Part shown: positions 18,074 through 26,720 of the stretch, piece after piece | Position numbering within the stretch: the stretch's first letter is position 1 | Layout: each line of letters opens with the position of its first letter | NCBI GenBank assembly: GCA_903859715.1 | Contig: CAIONS010000068.1 | Coordinates: 62,001 to 126,000 of the forward strand | Direction: 5' to 3' | Length of the DNA stretch: 64,000 bases | Source: an uncultured Opitutia bacterium | Lineage (GTDB): Bacteria > Verrucomicrobiota > Verrucomicrobiia > Opitutales > Opitutaceae | Translations under genes and position numbers: made by a program | The notes under the pieces: model-generated | What the model saw: only the letters and a program-made list of their open reading frames with translations | The model's database searches: none | Told to the model about the DNA's origin: nothing

Positions 18074-18613
18074 CTATTTTACCTTCGCACACACGATGCA
18101 GTCGCGCGGTTCCGGGCCCATGTTGGGACAGACATGCCAGCGGCGCAGAATCCCTTCCCGTTGCATCCCGGCCTTTTCCATTACCCGGGCGGAGGCTGGG
18201 TTTTCCACGTCACAAAACGCCCAGGCCCGGTAAATCCCGGGCTGCCCGAGGGACCAGTCCACCACGTGGCCGAGCGCCTCGGTCATCAACCCCTGTCGCC
18301 AGAATTTTTGCCCGAGCACATAACCGAACAGCGCATCGCGCGCATGTAGCTCGACCCCGATGGAGCCGATCAGATCGCCGGTGTCACGCCGGTGCAGCAG
18401 CCAGCCGAAATGACCGGTGCCGGTGCGCCAGGTCTCCGCCCGGGCCGCGAGGAATTCTTCCAGCGGCGGAACCTCCTCGTACGCCTTCCATGAAAGATAG
18501 CGCGTGACGACCGGATCACTCGCATACGCCGCGAAAACCGCCGGGGCGTCGCCGGCTTGTGGCGGACGCGCGCTCAGCCGCGCGGTCGTGAAGGTTTCAG
18601 GCGGGCGAAGCAT
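18074..18613 (-). CDS. GNAT family N-acetyltransferase (RimJ/RimL-like)
   Basis: A 179-aa acetyl-CoA-dependent acetyltransferase. The order of elements fits the RimJ/RimL group: the N-terminal TARLSARPPQAGDAPAVFAAY, the middle strand FGWLLHRRDTGDLIGSIGVE, the acetyl-CoA segment FGYVLGQKFWRQGLMTEAL and the C-terminal NPASARVMEKAGMQREGILR. It could modify a ribosomal protein, an antibiotic or a small amine; the sequence does not decide. It is an isolated gene, followed downstream by 130 bases without a gene. Confidence 0.88.
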   Translation of the reverse strand: MLRPPETFTTARLSARPPQAGDAPAVFAAYASDPVVTRYLSWKAYEEVPPLEEFLAARAETWRTGTGHFGWLLHRRDTGDLIGSIGVELHARDALFGYVLGQKFWRQGLMTEALGHVVDWSLGQPGIYRAWAFCDVENPASARVMEKAGMQREGILRRWHVCPNMGPEPRDCIVCAKVK

Positions 18614-18673
18614 GCTTCGTTAAACGGCAACGTTCCTCTGTGCGTCAAGGGCGGGACGGAATTTCCCAAGCCA

Positions 18674-18749
18674 TTTTTACAGGAGGCAACGGAGGAAACA
18701 GAGTGAGCTGATTTTCTCTCCTCCGTTCTCTCCGTTATCTCCTGTAAAA
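18674..18749. repeat. Palindromic repeat family D (TTTTACAGGAGG...)
   Basis: The left arm is TTTTACAGGAGGCAACGGAG and the right arm CTCCGTTATCTCCTGTAAAA, an inverted pair around about 35 bases. Relatives are at 21831, 40421 and 43503, and a lone right end lies near 32680. Confidence 0.85.
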
Positions 18750-18826
18750 GGTCCGGCTAAATTATTTTCCACCGGGGCCTTGATTTCAGGCCGGGTTGGT
18801 CCGTATCTCAGTTTGTTCCCACTCCC

Positions 18827-18964
18827 ATGATGATCACGTCCACGCCCAAATTCAGCTGCCTTACCGCGGATTGGCTTGGCGCGTCCATGCACGTCGGTCG
18901 CGCAGCTGTCATTCAGGCCCGTTACACCGGCTTGGATTGCGCCCTTGGAAGTGGTGTCACCTGA
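18827..18964 (+). CDS. Candidate small ORF upstream of an intrinsic terminator
   Basis: A 45-codon frame beginning with two ATGs (MMITSTPKFSCLTADWLG at its N-terminus), with two Cys, no membrane segment and no recognised family. It ends about 30 bases before a strong intrinsic terminator, so it would form its own short transcript ahead of the sigma-factor gene. It might be a leader peptide or a small RNA region read by chance as an ORF. Confidence 0.3.
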   Translation: MMITSTPKFSCLTADWLGASMHVGRAAVIQARYTGLDCALGSGVT

Positions 18965-18990
18965 TCGGATCACAAATATCCATCACCCCG

Positions 18991-19019
18991 ACCCACTTCC
19001 GCCCGGAAGTGGGTTTTTT
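18991..19019 (+). terminator. Strong intrinsic terminator
   Basis: A perfect 10-bp stem CCCACTTCCG / CGGAAGTGGG with a 2-base gap (extended by an A-T pair) is followed directly by six T residues and then GCTTTT. It points rightward and sits before the sigma-factor start, so it should end, or condition, transcription coming from about 18780. Confidence 0.85.
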
Positions 19020-19065
19020 GCTTTTTAGCCGAGGCCGCTTCCGGGAACGCCCACCCCAGTTCCCC

Positions 19066-19764
19066 ATGACCTCTTCACCTCCTCTTTCCCAGCTGGTCGA
19101 CACGCTCTCCGTCGTGGAGTCCGTGCTCCAGCACGTCGGCCGGCGTCTCCCGGTCCATGTTTCCCGCGAGGATCTCGCGAGCGCCGGCAAGGTTGCGCTC
19201 GTCGAGGCCTTGCTGCGCTTCACCGGTCCGCCTGCGGAGGCCCGTGCCTTCTGCTACGCACGGGTGCGCGGCGCCATGCTCGACGAACTCCGCCGGCTCG
19301 ATCCGCTTTCCCGGCGGACGCGGGCCCGCGTCCGCCTGGTGGCGCGCACGACCAACGAACTCACCGGCGAACTCGGTCGCGAGCCTGCCGACTACGAGGT
19401 CGCCGCGGCCACCGGCCTGACCGTCGGCGCCATTCGTGAGGCGGGCCGCATCGCTGTCACCGACACGTGCCCGATCGAGGGCGCGGGCTTCGAGCTGCGC
19501 GACCGCGGAGCGCCCTGTCCCGCGGAATCGGCGGCCAACGGCGATGCCGCCAGCTCTGTGCGCGCGGCGCTCGCCCGCCTGCCGGTGAACCAAGCGCTGG
19601 CCCTGCGGCGCTATTACCTCGAGGACGCCACGCTCGATGACATTGCCGGCGAACTCGGCGTGTCGCGCGAGCGCGCCCGCCAGGTGCGCGAGGCCGGCGA
19701 GAAGAAACTCCGGGCCGACTTCGTCGTGCTCGCGCTGTGGCAGTCGTTCCTCGTCCGCCGCTGA
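19066..19764 (+). CDS. RNA polymerase sigma factor, FliA/WhiG-like
   Basis: A 232-aa sigma-70 family member. Region 2 matches the sigma-28 type: LASAGKVALVEALLRF and then FCYARVRGAMLDELRRLDPL. A region 3-like part follows (NELTGELGREPADYEVAAATG). Region 4 contains a helix-turn-helix, LDDIAGELGVSRERARQVREAG. The start at ATG 19066 follows an intrinsic terminator; upstream in-frame sequence is not family-like. No flagellar or anti-sigma gene is nearby, so the regulon is unknown. Confidence 0.9.
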   Translation: MTSSPPLSQLVDTLSVVESVLQHVGRRLPVHVSREDLASAGKVALVEALLRFTGPPAEARAFCYARVRGAMLDELRRLDPLSRRTRARVRLVARTTNELTGELGREPADYEVAAATGLTVGAIREAGRIAVTDTCPIEGAGFELRDRGAPCPAESAANGDAASSVRAALARLPVNQALALRRYYLEDATLDDIAGELGVSRERARQVREAGEKKLRADFVVLALWQSFLVRR

Positions 19765-19815
19765 TTCCACCAACCCAGAATTAACTCTCCGGCCTGTCCG
19801 GAAAAGTCCTTCCCC

Positions 19816-20034
19816 ATGAAACCGTTTCCCTTGACCCGCTTCGTTCCCAAACCGCTGCGTTTAACCCAACTCTTCCGCCGCCGCTCCCGACCGGAAGTGG
19901 GCGTGTTCCCTATTCCGCCGGCTGAGCCTCCGACCGAATCGGTTCGGTACACTCCGGTCTGGTTCGGCGGCCAGGTCCTTCCGTTCATCATTGATACGCG
20001 AAACCGGGACTGCCGGCGGGATCCCTATGATTGA
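19816..20034 (+). CDS. Hypothetical small basic protein
   Basis: A 72-codon frame, MKPFPLTRFVPKPLRLTQLF..., rich in Arg and Pro, with no recognisable domain. It begins about 50 bases after the sigma-factor stop on the same strand and ends exactly at the edge of a family B palindrome. It could be a co-transcribed small gene or a chance frame in high-GC DNA; the overlapping frame on the other strand is no better. Confidence 0.35.
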   Translation: MKPFPLTRFVPKPLRLTQLFRRRSRPEVGVFPIPPAEPPTESVRYTPVWFGGQVLPFIIDTRNRDCRRDPYD

Positions 20035-20132
20035 TGTAGGGCGGGGTCGCTGACCCCGCCGCGCTTGGAAACGGCTCATCCGGAGGATTCGCCCTACCTT
20101 TCGAACGGCGGGGTCAGCGACCCTGCCCTACA
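20035..20132. repeat. Palindromic element family B, copy 2
   Basis: A 98-base element with the same hairpin-containing ends as the copy at 17191. The core here reads ACGGCTCATCCGGAGGATTC and then GCCCTACC, the reverse complement of the core at 17191 apart from a few substitutions. It separates two convergent genes. Confidence 0.9.
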
Positions 20133-20142
20133 ATCATGCGCA

Positions 20143-21216
20143 TCAGGCGATTTTTTCCCACGCCCCGGACTTCATCGAGTCCAGGATGGCGCCCAGCACG
20201 CGCTGCGCCTTGAGCCCGTCTGCGAACGTGGGGAACTCCACTTTTTCCCCGCGGATGGCTGGCACGATTGAACCCGGCGAGGCCGGGCCGCCCCTGGCGA
20301 TGAAATCCGTCGGCAGCTTCACCAGCGGCAGATCGGTTTTCCACGAAGCATAGCGCGTGAGCGTGGCGCCGGTGCGCAGCCAGATCTCCTCGGGGTGGTC
20401 CGATTCCACGGCCAGGGTCCCGCGCTCGCCGGAAATCTCGATCCGGAAAAAATTGCCGAAGCCGGGGGCAATTTGCGTGGTCTCGAAGGTCGCGACCACC
20501 CCGCCGGCCAGCTCGGCGAGAAAGGCCGCGTTGGTGTCGGTGGTGACCAGCTGCACCCGGCCGGCGGCATCCGGTTTTTCCGGGATGAGGGTCTGGGCGA
20601 TTCCGACCACGCGGCGGTAGTCGAGGCCCGTGACGAAGCGAACGCCATCGATCATGTGCACGCCGAGGTCGCCGAGCGCGCCAAAGCCGGCGAGCGTGAT
20701 ATCGTTGCGCCACGAATAAGGCCACGCCGGGGCGCCGAGAAAGCTCTGCAAATAGACGGTGTTGACGCGCGTGAGCCGTCCGAGATCGCCCGCGGCGATC
20801 AGCTCGCGCGCGAAGCGGAAGGCCGCGACGTTGCGGTAGGTGAAATTGACCCCGCCCAGCCGGCCCGCGGCGGCGCGCGCAGCCTCCATCGACTCGGCTT
20901 CGGCCACGGTCATCGCCAGCGGCTTCTCGCAGGCCACGTGCGCGCCGTGCTTCAGCGCGAGCAGGGCGAGTTCGCAGTGAAACCGGTTGGGTGTGCAGAT
21001 GGAGACGAGGTCGGGCCTCGTTTCCCGGAGCATTTTCTCCGCATCCTGAAACCGCGGCACGGCAGCCTGCGCCGCGGGCACGCGCCAGCCCTTCGGATCG
21101 GCAGTGTCAGACAGCCCGACGACGGTGACACCCGGCTGGGCTGCGATGCCGGAGAGGTGGTAACTGGCGATGCCACCCATCCCGATCACGGCATAACGGA
21201 GCGCAGGGGTTTCCAT
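20143..21216 (-). CDS. Gfo/Idh/MocA family oxidoreductase
   Basis: A 357-aa NAD(P)-dependent dehydrogenase of the glucose-fructose oxidoreductase / inositol dehydrogenase / MocA family, which acts on sugars and inositols. The N-terminal Rossmann motif is YAVIGMGGIASYHLSGI. The family motif with catalytic Lys is CEKPLAMTV (about residue 98). The C-terminal beta domain includes GFGALGDLGVHMIDGVRFVTG, with the usual GxHxID site. The exact sugar is unknown. Its 3' end faces a family B palindrome. Confidence 0.92.
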   Translation of the reverse strand: METPALRYAVIGMGGIASYHLSGIAAQPGVTVVGLSDTADPKGWRVPAAQAAVPRFQDAEKMLRETRPDLVSICTPNRFHCELALLALKHGAHVACEKPLAMTVAEAESMEAARAAAGRLGGVNFTYRNVAAFRFARELIAAGDLGRLTRVNTVYLQSFLGAPAWPYSWRNDITLAGFGALGDLGVHMIDGVRFVTGLDYRRVVGIAQTLIPEKPDAAGRVQLVTTDTNAAFLAELAGGVVATFETTQIAPGFGNFFRIEISGERGTLAVESDHPEEIWLRTGATLTRYASWKTDLPLVKLPTDFIARGGPASPGSIVPAIRGEKVEFPTFADGLKAQRVLGAILDSMKSGAWEKIA

Positions 21217-21273
21217 AGGGTGGGCAGGATGAGAAAAGGGCTCGGCGGTGTAACGCGAAATCAGGCCGGCGGG

Positions 21274-21738
21274 CTATTTCGAATCGATCCGGTCATGCGC
21301 GTCCTCCGCCCACTGGCACAGCGCGGCAACCTGAGCGTCCGTCAGCCGCGCGCTGCGATGGATGAAAGTGTAGGATTTCAACGGCATCGTTCGGTCGCGG
21401 ACCTCGTCGCACACGGCTTCGAGCTTTTTCAGCTGCCGCTTGGTTGGATAAGTACCGAACTCCGAGAAATTCAACTCCCGCCTGGCATCCTTGATATGAT
21501 CCGCGAGCCACCAACCGACAGGCTGGATCTCCGCATACCACGGATAACGGGTATGGTTCGAGTGGCAGTCGTAGCAGGCGGTGGCGAGGATCTGGCTCAC
21601 TTCGGGTGAAGGCGGATGGAGCGCGGTGATGTCATCCTTGCCGGTAAACGGAACGGCGGCCGACAGGTTTTTCATCGGCCGGAAGGCTTGGATCACGAGG
21701 AAAACCGCCGCGAGCCCGAGTAGGACTTTGGTTTTCAT
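21274..21738 (-). CDS. Exported haem-binding domain protein
   Basis: A 154-aa protein with an N-terminal signal anchor (residues 4-19) and one c-type haem motif, CYDCH (about residues 55-59), followed by SNHTRYPWYAEIQPVGWWL. That order matches the Haem_bd domain found in many Bacteroidetes and Verrucomicrobia. A conserved Trp-rich segment and the C-terminal RTMPLKSYTFIHRSARLTD are present; the Met could be the second axial ligand. It probably works in periplasmic electron transfer or haem sensing. Confidence 0.88.
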   Translation of the reverse strand: MKTKVLLGLAAVFLVIQAFRPMKNLSAAVPFTGKDDITALHPPSPEVSQILATACYDCHSNHTRYPWYAEIQPVGWWLADHIKDARRELNFSEFGTYPTKRQLKKLEAVCDEVRDRTMPLKSYTFIHRSARLTDAQVAALCQWAEDAHDRIDSK

Positions 21739-21830
21739 GGAGCGGACAATCCGCGCGCGGCTCGAAAAGTGGACACGGGAAGATTAGGGAGCTTCCGGCC
21801 GGTGCGGGCAAGCGGACAGGGGACGAATCT

Positions 21831-21922
21831 CTGTTTTTACAGGAGGTAACGGAGAGAACGGAGAAGACCTGTGCCCTCCCTTTTCCGACCTCCATTGCCT
21901 CCGTTACCTCCTATAAAAACAG
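21831..21922. repeat. Palindromic repeat family D, second copy
   Basis: CTGTTTTTACAGGAGGTAAC on the left and the imperfect reverse complement ending CCTCCTATAAAAACAG on the right. It lies in the divergent gap between the haem-binding protein gene and the cysteine-cluster gene, where a promoter would be expected. Confidence 0.85.
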
Positions 21923-21989
21923 ATCGCTCTGTCGAAACGATTGCGCGTGCCGTGCCACACGGACAGGCTCCCGGGCGTTCGTTATCCCC

Positions 21990-22292
21990 GTGAACCCGCC
22001 GACCGACTGCCTCCGCTGTGGGGCCTGCTGTTTTTCCCGTGCGGAACGTTTTGTCCGGGTGACCGGCGCCGACTGGACGCGGCTCGGTGAAGCCGCGGAG
22101 CGACTCGCGCATTTCATCGGACACCGGGCCTACATGAAAATGACGGACGGCCATTGCGCGGCGCTGGACTTGCGCACCACGGCTGAAGGAGAGCCCGAGT
22201 TTTTCTGCACGGTTTACGAAACCCGGCCCCAGATCTGCCGGGACTTGGCCCGGGGCTCACCCGAGTGCGCCGGCGAGCGGGCCAGAGTGTAG
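21990..22292 (+). CDS. YkgJ-type cysteine-cluster (zinc/iron-chelating) protein
   Basis: A 100-aa protein of the CxxCxxCC family: DCLRCGACCF near the N-terminus, then CAALD, CTVYETRPQICRDL and a last CAGE. Nine cysteines in such a short protein indicate a metal or Fe-S site. The role of this family is not settled. The stop codon TAG is supplied by the first bases of a family A palindrome, so the last residues may not be ancestral. Confidence 0.85.
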   Translation: MNPPTDCLRCGACCFSRAERFVRVTGADWTRLGEAAERLAHFIGHRAYMKMTDGHCAALDLRTTAEGEPEFFCTVYETRPQICRDLARGSPECAGERARV

Positions 22293-22422
22293 CAGCCGAC
22301 GTAAGGAGGCTGGGTTGGGATAATCGCAAAGGCGCAAAGCATGCGAAGGGCGGAGCAAAGGCCGGACATTTTTTGAGCGGATTGCCATCCGGCGGAGCCA
22401 GCCTCCTTACGTCGGCTGCTAC
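22289..22422. repeat. Palindromic repeat family A, paired copy
   Basis: The left arm GTAGCAGCCGACGTAAGGAG and an inverted right arm ending in CGGCTGCTAC enclose about 80 bases. The interior contains CGCAAAGGCGCAAAGC-like words seen in family F. The first TAG is the stop of the cysteine-cluster gene. Confidence 0.85.
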
Positions 22423-22480
22423 ACGCTTTCGCGTTAAAATCCGCCGCTGGTAAATTGGCGACACCTGTACAGCTTGTCGG

Positions 22481-23485
22481 ATGGTTCCGTTCTCCATTCT
22501 CGACCTTTCGCCGATCACCCAGGGTGGCACGGTCGCCGATGCGCTGCACCGTTCGCTCGATCTGGCGCGTCATGCCGAGCAACTCGGCTATCGCCGGTAC
22601 TGGGTGGCGGAGCATCACAATATGCCGGGCATCGCCAGTGCAGCCACGGCGGTCGTGATCGGGCACGTGGCGGCGGGCACGTCGACGATCCGCGTGGGCT
22701 CCGGTGGGGTTATGCTGCCGAATCACGCGCCGCTGGTGATTGCCGAGCAGTTCGGCACGCTGGCTGCCCTTTTTCCCGGCCGGATCGATCTTGGTCTGGG
22801 CCGCGCACCCGGCACGGATCCGGTCACGGCGCGGGCCTTGCGTCGCGGCGGCACGAATAGCGCCGATACGTTTCCGCAGGACGTCATCGAGCTGCAGAAT
22901 TATTTCGATCCCTCCGTGCCCGGCCAGGCCGTGCAAGCGGTGCCCGGCGCAGGTCTCGAGGTGCCGATCTGGCTGCTGGGTTCGAGCCTGTTCAGCGCGC
23001 AGGTCGCAGCGGCGCTGGGTCTGCCCTTCGCCTTCGCCTCGCATTTTGCTCCGGACCAACTCGGCGAAGCGCTCGATACTTATCGGCGCGAGTATACGCC
23101 GTCCGCGAAATGGCCGAAGCCCCACGCCATGGCGGCCATCGCGGTCATCGCGGCTCCCACCGACGAGGAAGCCGCCTATCTGTTCACGTCCCAGCAGCAG
23201 AGCTTCATGAGCTTGCGGCGGGGCCGGCCGGGTCCGCTGCCGCCGCCGGTGAAAGACCTCAATACCCTCAGTTCCGCGCTCGAGCAGGCCATGGTCAACC
23301 GCGCGTTCAGCGAGTCCGTGATCGGTTCGCCTGACACGATAAAGCGTGGCATCGAGGCGTTTCTCGAGCGGACAAAACTCGACGAGCTGATGGTGACCGG
23401 CGCGATTTACGATCACGCTGCCCGGCGCCGGTCGATCGAACTCATCGCCCAAACAGGATTGATTGACCTGTCGCGCACGCCTTGA
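22481..23485 (+). CDS. LLM-class flavin-dependent oxidoreductase
   Basis: A 334-aa bacterial luciferase-like monooxygenase, close to the YhbW/MsnO8 group. The N-terminus is [19 protein letters not shown], followed by the signature [14 protein letters not shown] and [30 protein letters not shown] and the C-terminal substrate region ([14 protein letters not shown]) are intact. It uses reduced FMN and oxygen on an unknown substrate. The O-methyltransferase gene starts 11 bases downstream, so the two probably form an operon. Confidence 0.92.
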   Translation: MVPFSILDLSPITQGGTVADALHRSLDLARHAEQLGYRRYWVAEHHNMPGIASAATAVVIGHVAAGTSTIRVGSGGVMLPNHAPLVIAEQFGTLAALFPGRIDLGLGRAPGTDPVTARALRRGGTNSADTFPQDVIELQNYFDPSVPGQAVQAVPGAGLEVPIWLLGSSLFSAQVAAALGLPFAFASHFAPDQLGEALDTYRREYTPSAKWPKPHAMAAIAVIAAPTDEEAAYLFTSQQQSFMSLRRGRPGPLPPPVKDLNTLSSALEQAMVNRAFSESVIGSPDTIKRGIEAFLERTKLDELMVTGAIYDHAARRRSIELIAQTGLIDLSRTP

Positions 23486-23496
23486 AGCCTGACGCC

Positions 23497-24165
23497 ATGA
23501 ACCAAAATCAATGGGCCGCGGTGGACCGTTACATCACCGATGCGCTGGTGCCGGCGGATCCGGTACTGGAGGCCGCGTTGCAGGCCAGCACCGATGCCGG
23601 CCTGCCCGCGATCAACGTGGCGCCGAACCAAGGCAAGCTGCTGCACCTGCTGGCGCGGATCCACGGGGCGCGCACCATCCTGGAAATCGGCACGCTGGGC
23701 GGCTACAGCACGATCTGGCTGGCCCGCGCCCTTCCGGTGGGCGGCCGTTTGGTCACGTTGGAGTTGGATCCGAAGCATGCCGAGGTCGCCCGGGCCAATT
23801 TCGGGCGCGCGGGTTTGGCGGACGTGATCGAGCTGAAGCTCGGCCGGGCGCTGGACACGCTGCCGGGCCTGGCGGCAGAGAAACGCGGGCCCTTCGATTT
23901 CATCTTCATCGACGCCGACAAGGTCAGCATCCCCGAGTACTTTGCGTGGGCGCTCAAACTCTCGCGTCCGGGCACCGTGATCATCGTCGACAACGTCGTG
24001 CGCAAGGGCGCGGTGGTCGACGCAACCAGCAGCGATCCCAGCGTGCAGGGCGTGCGCCGTTTCAACCAGCTGCTCGCGGCTGAAAAGCGCGTGAGCGCCA
24101 CGAGCCTCCAGACTGTTGGCAGCAAGGGTTACGACGGCTTCACGCTCGTGGTGGTGAACAGCTGA
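23497..24165 (+). CDS. SAM-dependent O-methyltransferase
   Basis: A 222-aa class I methyltransferase of the catechol/caffeoyl-CoA O-methyltransferase family. The SAM-binding motif is ILEIGTLGGYSTIWLA. Metal and substrate motifs are FDFIFIDADKVSIPEYF and IIVDNVVRKGAVVD, typical for Mg-dependent catechol methylation. ATG 23497 is preferred over a TTG 15 bases earlier that overlaps the upstream stop. The linked flavin monooxygenase suggests hydroxylation followed by methylation of an aromatic compound (inference). Confidence 0.92.
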   Translation: MNQNQWAAVDRYITDALVPADPVLEAALQASTDAGLPAINVAPNQGKLLHLLARIHGARTILEIGTLGGYSTIWLARALPVGGRLVTLELDPKHAEVARANFGRAGLADVIELKLGRALDTLPGLAAEKRGPFDFIFIDADKVSIPEYFAWALKLSRPGTVIIVDNVVRKGAVVDATSSDPSVQGVRRFNQLLAAEKRVSATSLQTVGSKGYDGFTLVVVNS

Positions 24166-24178
24166 CCCGCTTGCGCCA

Positions 24179-24272
24179 GTAGCAGCCGACGTAAGGAGGC
24201 TGGTTACAGTAGCGCGCTAAAGTCAGAAGGTAGACGAAGAATCAAACCCAGCCTCCTTACGTCGGCTGCTAC
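24179..24272. repeat. Palindromic repeat family A, paired copy
   Basis: The two arms are nearly perfect reverse complements: GTAGCAGCCGACGTAAGGAG on the left, CTCCTTACGTCGGCTGCTAC on the right, around about 40 bases. It sits between convergent genes and abuts the stop of the DUF4202 gene, where it may act as a bidirectional terminator. Confidence 0.88.
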
Positions 24273-24853
24273 TATGATTCGGTCGCCTCTTGAACCAACG
24301 CGGCGATCCCCGGCGGCAGCGCGAGAGTGCCGGCCATTTTCTGGGCGCGCGGGCTGAGCTTGCGCCAGGTCTTACGGAGGATCTCCACGAATTTTCCTCG
24401 CGGATAATCCGCGTGCTGTGCGGCGAAGGCCCCGATCTCGTTTTCTAAAAACACCAGCACGGCTGCATCCTCGAGCGCCTGCGTGCCGGGATTGGTTTTA
24501 AGTCCAGTCTTGGACACCCACGTTGCGACCTCATCGGCTTCCGCTTTCGCCACGCCGGCGGAGAGGAGCAGCTCGCGCGCCCGCGCGGCCTGCTTCATGT
24601 AAAGGCTCCGGCGCCAGTTCAGGTAGCCAACTTTGCCCTCGGGAAAACTCGCGCGTGGCACGGACCAGCGCTCGAGGTGCTGGCAGCGCGCAGCGAGTAG
24701 CAATAGCGGTGTTGCTGCAGGCACGAGGCGAACCACCCAGGCCTCGACGCGGTCGGCGTACACCAGTTCAGCTGGCCGGCCATCCGCGACCCGTGTCGGA
24801 TCGGCCGCGTGTGCGGTGTCGATCAGTGAGCGGGCATCAGTGTAGGCATCCAT
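24272..24853 (-). CDS. DUF4202 family protein
   Basis: A 193-aa helical protein. Family landmarks: ELVYADRVEAWVVRL near residue 30, ARCQHLERWSVPRASFPEGK, YLNWRRSLYMKQAARARELL, GLKTNPGTQALEDAAVLVFLE and FVEILRKTWRKLSPRAQ. The conserved HLERW and LEDAxxLVFLE with nearby Asp/Glu suggest a metal-dependent hydrolase-like active site, but the function of DUF4202 is not established to my knowledge. Its stop abuts a family A palindrome. Confidence 0.88.
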   Translation of the reverse strand: MDAYTDARSLIDTAHAADPTRVADGRPAELVYADRVEAWVVRLVPAATPLLLLAARCQHLERWSVPRASFPEGKVGYLNWRRSLYMKQAARARELLLSAGVAKAEADEVATWVSKTGLKTNPGTQALEDAAVLVFLENEIGAFAAQHADYPRGKFVEILRKTWRKLSPRAQKMAGTLALPPGIAALVQEATES

Positions 24854-24876
24854 CTCGGCTCAAAGATTTTCTAATC

Positions 24877-24967
24877 TGTCATCCTGAGCGCAGCGAAGGA
24901 TCCAGTGAGACTCCGTCGTGAGCTTCGATGAAGTCCAACTGGATTCTTCACTTTGTTCCGAATGACA
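24877..24967. repeat. CHPERSEESH-type palindromic repeat, copy 1
   Basis: Begins TGTCATCCTGAGCGCAGCGA, ends TTCCGAATGACA, and carries GGATCCAGTGAGACTC and CTGGATTCTTCAC inside. Translated on the plus strand it gives the widely dispersed CHPERSEGS peptide signature. A second copy lies at 39206-39297. Confidence 0.85.
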
Positions 24968-24988
24968 ATCCGGGCTTAACGCCCCGCT

Positions 24989-26515
24989 TCAGTATACCTG
25001 GTCCTCCAGCAGCTGGAACAGCTCGGCTTCGGTGATCCGCTTCTGCGCCATCGAGTCGCGCTCGCGGAGCGTGAAGCTGCCATCTTTCTCGATCGTCTCG
25101 AAGTCGATCGTCACGCACCACGGTGTGCCGATCTCGTCCTGCCGGCGGTAACGGCGGCCGATCGCACCGGCCTCGTCGTAGAACACGGCGTAGCGGCGCT
25201 GGAGCTTCTTATAGAGTTCGCGCGCCCGGGCGGTGAGCAGCTCCTTGTTCTTCAGGAGTGGCAGCACGGCGACCTTCACCGGCGCGATGCGCGGCGAGAG
25301 CCGGAGCACGGTGCGTTTTTCCACGGCGCCCTTGTCGTCGGTGACATCCTCCTCCGCGTAGCCGGCGCAGAGCACGGCGAGCAGGATGCGGTCGACACCC
25401 ACGGCGGGCTCGATCACGTGCGGTACGAATTTCTTCTTGGTGGCCTCGTCGAAGATTTCCTGCGGCTTGCCGCTGGCGTTGGCGTGCTGGGTGAGATCGT
25501 AGTTGCCGCGGGCGGCGATGCCCCACAGCTCCTGCACGCCGAAGGGATAGCGGAACATGATGTCCACCGTGCCGCGCGAATAGAACGCGAGCTTCTCCTT
25601 CGGGTGTGTGTAGCGCGAGAGGTGGCTGTCGGGCAGGCCGATGCTCTTCAGCCAGGCCTCGCACCACGCGATCCACTCCTCATGACACGTGGCCCAGTCG
25701 GCGTCCTCGTGGATGAAATACTCCATCTCCATCTGCTCGAACTCGCGCGAGCGGAAGATGAAGTTGCGTGGCGTGATCTCGTTGCGGAACGATTTGCCGA
25801 TTTGCGCGATGCCGAACGGCAATTTCACGCGGCCGGTGTCCACGACGTTCTTGAAGTCGACGAACATACCCTGCGCCGTCTCGGGCCGCAGGTAGGCGAC
25901 GGACGACGCATCGGTCATCGCGCCGACGTTCGTCTGGAACATCATGTTGAACGAGCGCGGCGGTGTGAGGCTGCCGGGCTCGCCGGTGGCGGGGGAGGGG
26001 ATCAGATCGATCTCGTCGGGCTGCGCCTCGGTCATGTCTTTTGCCACGATCGGGGTAAGGGTGCCTTGGAGTGCTTTCTTGCGCTTGAAACTTTCGGCCG
26101 CGGCCTGGAGGTCGGCAGCGGTCTTCTCGCTTTCGAGCATGGAAACATAGCCGGCGGTCTTTCCGTCCACGATGACCGCAGCGAAAAACAACTGGTCCGC
26201 CCGGTAGCGCTGCTTGCTCACCTTGCAGTCCACGAGCGGGTCGGTGAAACCGGCGACGTGACCGGAGGCCTCCCAGACCTTGGGGTGCATGATGATCGAG
26301 GACTCGAGGCCGACAATGTCATCGCGGCGGCGGACCATGTCGTTCCACCAGCAGTCGCGGATGTTCTTCTTCAGCTCGGAGCCGAGCGGGCCGTAGTCGA
26401 AGAAGCCGTTGAAACCGCCGTAGATTTCGGACGACTGGAAGATGAAGCCGCGGCGTTTGGCCAGGGCGACAATGTTGTCCATGGAGACGGCAGCGGGGGC
26501 GGGAGAGTCGGACAT
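24989..26515 (-). CDS. glyQS: Glycine--tRNA ligase (single-chain type)
   Basis: Charges tRNA-Gly. This is the homodimeric, eukaryote/Thermus-like class II enzyme, not the alpha/beta bacterial form. The 508-aa product starts at ATG 26515 ([20 protein letters not shown]), or 11 codons later at MDNIV; earlier in-frame sequence is repeat-derived. The N-terminus has [20 protein letters not shown]. Class II motif 2 is [20 protein letters not shown], and the anticodon-binding domain occupies the last 120 residues ([13 protein letters not shown]). Confidence 0.95.
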   Translation of the reverse strand: MSDSPAPAAVSMDNIVALAKRRGFIFQSSEIYGGFNGFFDYGPLGSELKKNIRDCWWNDMVRRRDDIVGLESSIIMHPKVWEASGHVAGFTDPLVDCKVSKQRYRADQLFFAAVIVDGKTAGYVSMLESEKTAADLQAAAESFKRKKALQGTLTPIVAKDMTEAQPDEIDLIPSPATGEPGSLTPPRSFNMMFQTNVGAMTDASSVAYLRPETAQGMFVDFKNVVDTGRVKLPFGIAQIGKSFRNEITPRNFIFRSREFEQMEMEYFIHEDADWATCHEEWIAWCEAWLKSIGLPDSHLSRYTHPKEKLAFYSRGTVDIMFRYPFGVQELWGIAARGNYDLTQHANASGKPQEIFDEATKKKFVPHVIEPAVGVDRILLAVLCAGYAEEDVTDDKGAVEKRTVLRLSPRIAPVKVAVLPLLKNKELLTARARELYKKLQRRYAVFYDEAGAIGRRYRRQDEIGTPWCVTIDFETIEKDGSFTLRERDSMAQKRITEAELFQLLEDQVY

Positions 26516-26595
26516 AGCCTGCCAGAGATGGCGGGCGCGGCGGCGGCGGTCAATTCCCGGTTGGCGGTCCGATGCGACTAATCTTCCCTGATTTT

Positions 26596-26676
26596 CACCA
26601 CGAAGCGCACGAAGAACACGAAGGCCGATCCGGATCGAAGTTTGTTCTTCGTGACCTTCGTGCGCTTCGTGGTTAA
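26596..26676. repeat. Palindromic repeat family F (CACGAAG words)
   Basis: The left arm CACCACGAAGCGCACGAAGA is mirrored by GTGCGCTTCGTGGTTAA on the right, with further CGAAG/CTTCG words inside. A related element lies at 28753-28816, so the pair brackets the aldo-keto reductase and zinc dehydrogenase genes. Confidence 0.75.
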
Positions 26677-26720
26677 TCCGGCATTGCCCGGCTCCGGTGC
26701 ATGCGCACGCTGGGCGGCCG

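Noticed and set aside
18796-19065. 90-residue N-terminal extension of the sigma factor
   Set aside because: It would translate an intrinsic terminator hairpin; the residues show no sigma similarity.
20952-21176. Small frames overlapping the Gfo/Idh/MocA gene at 20143
   Set aside because: Out-of-frame shadows without initiation context or domain content.
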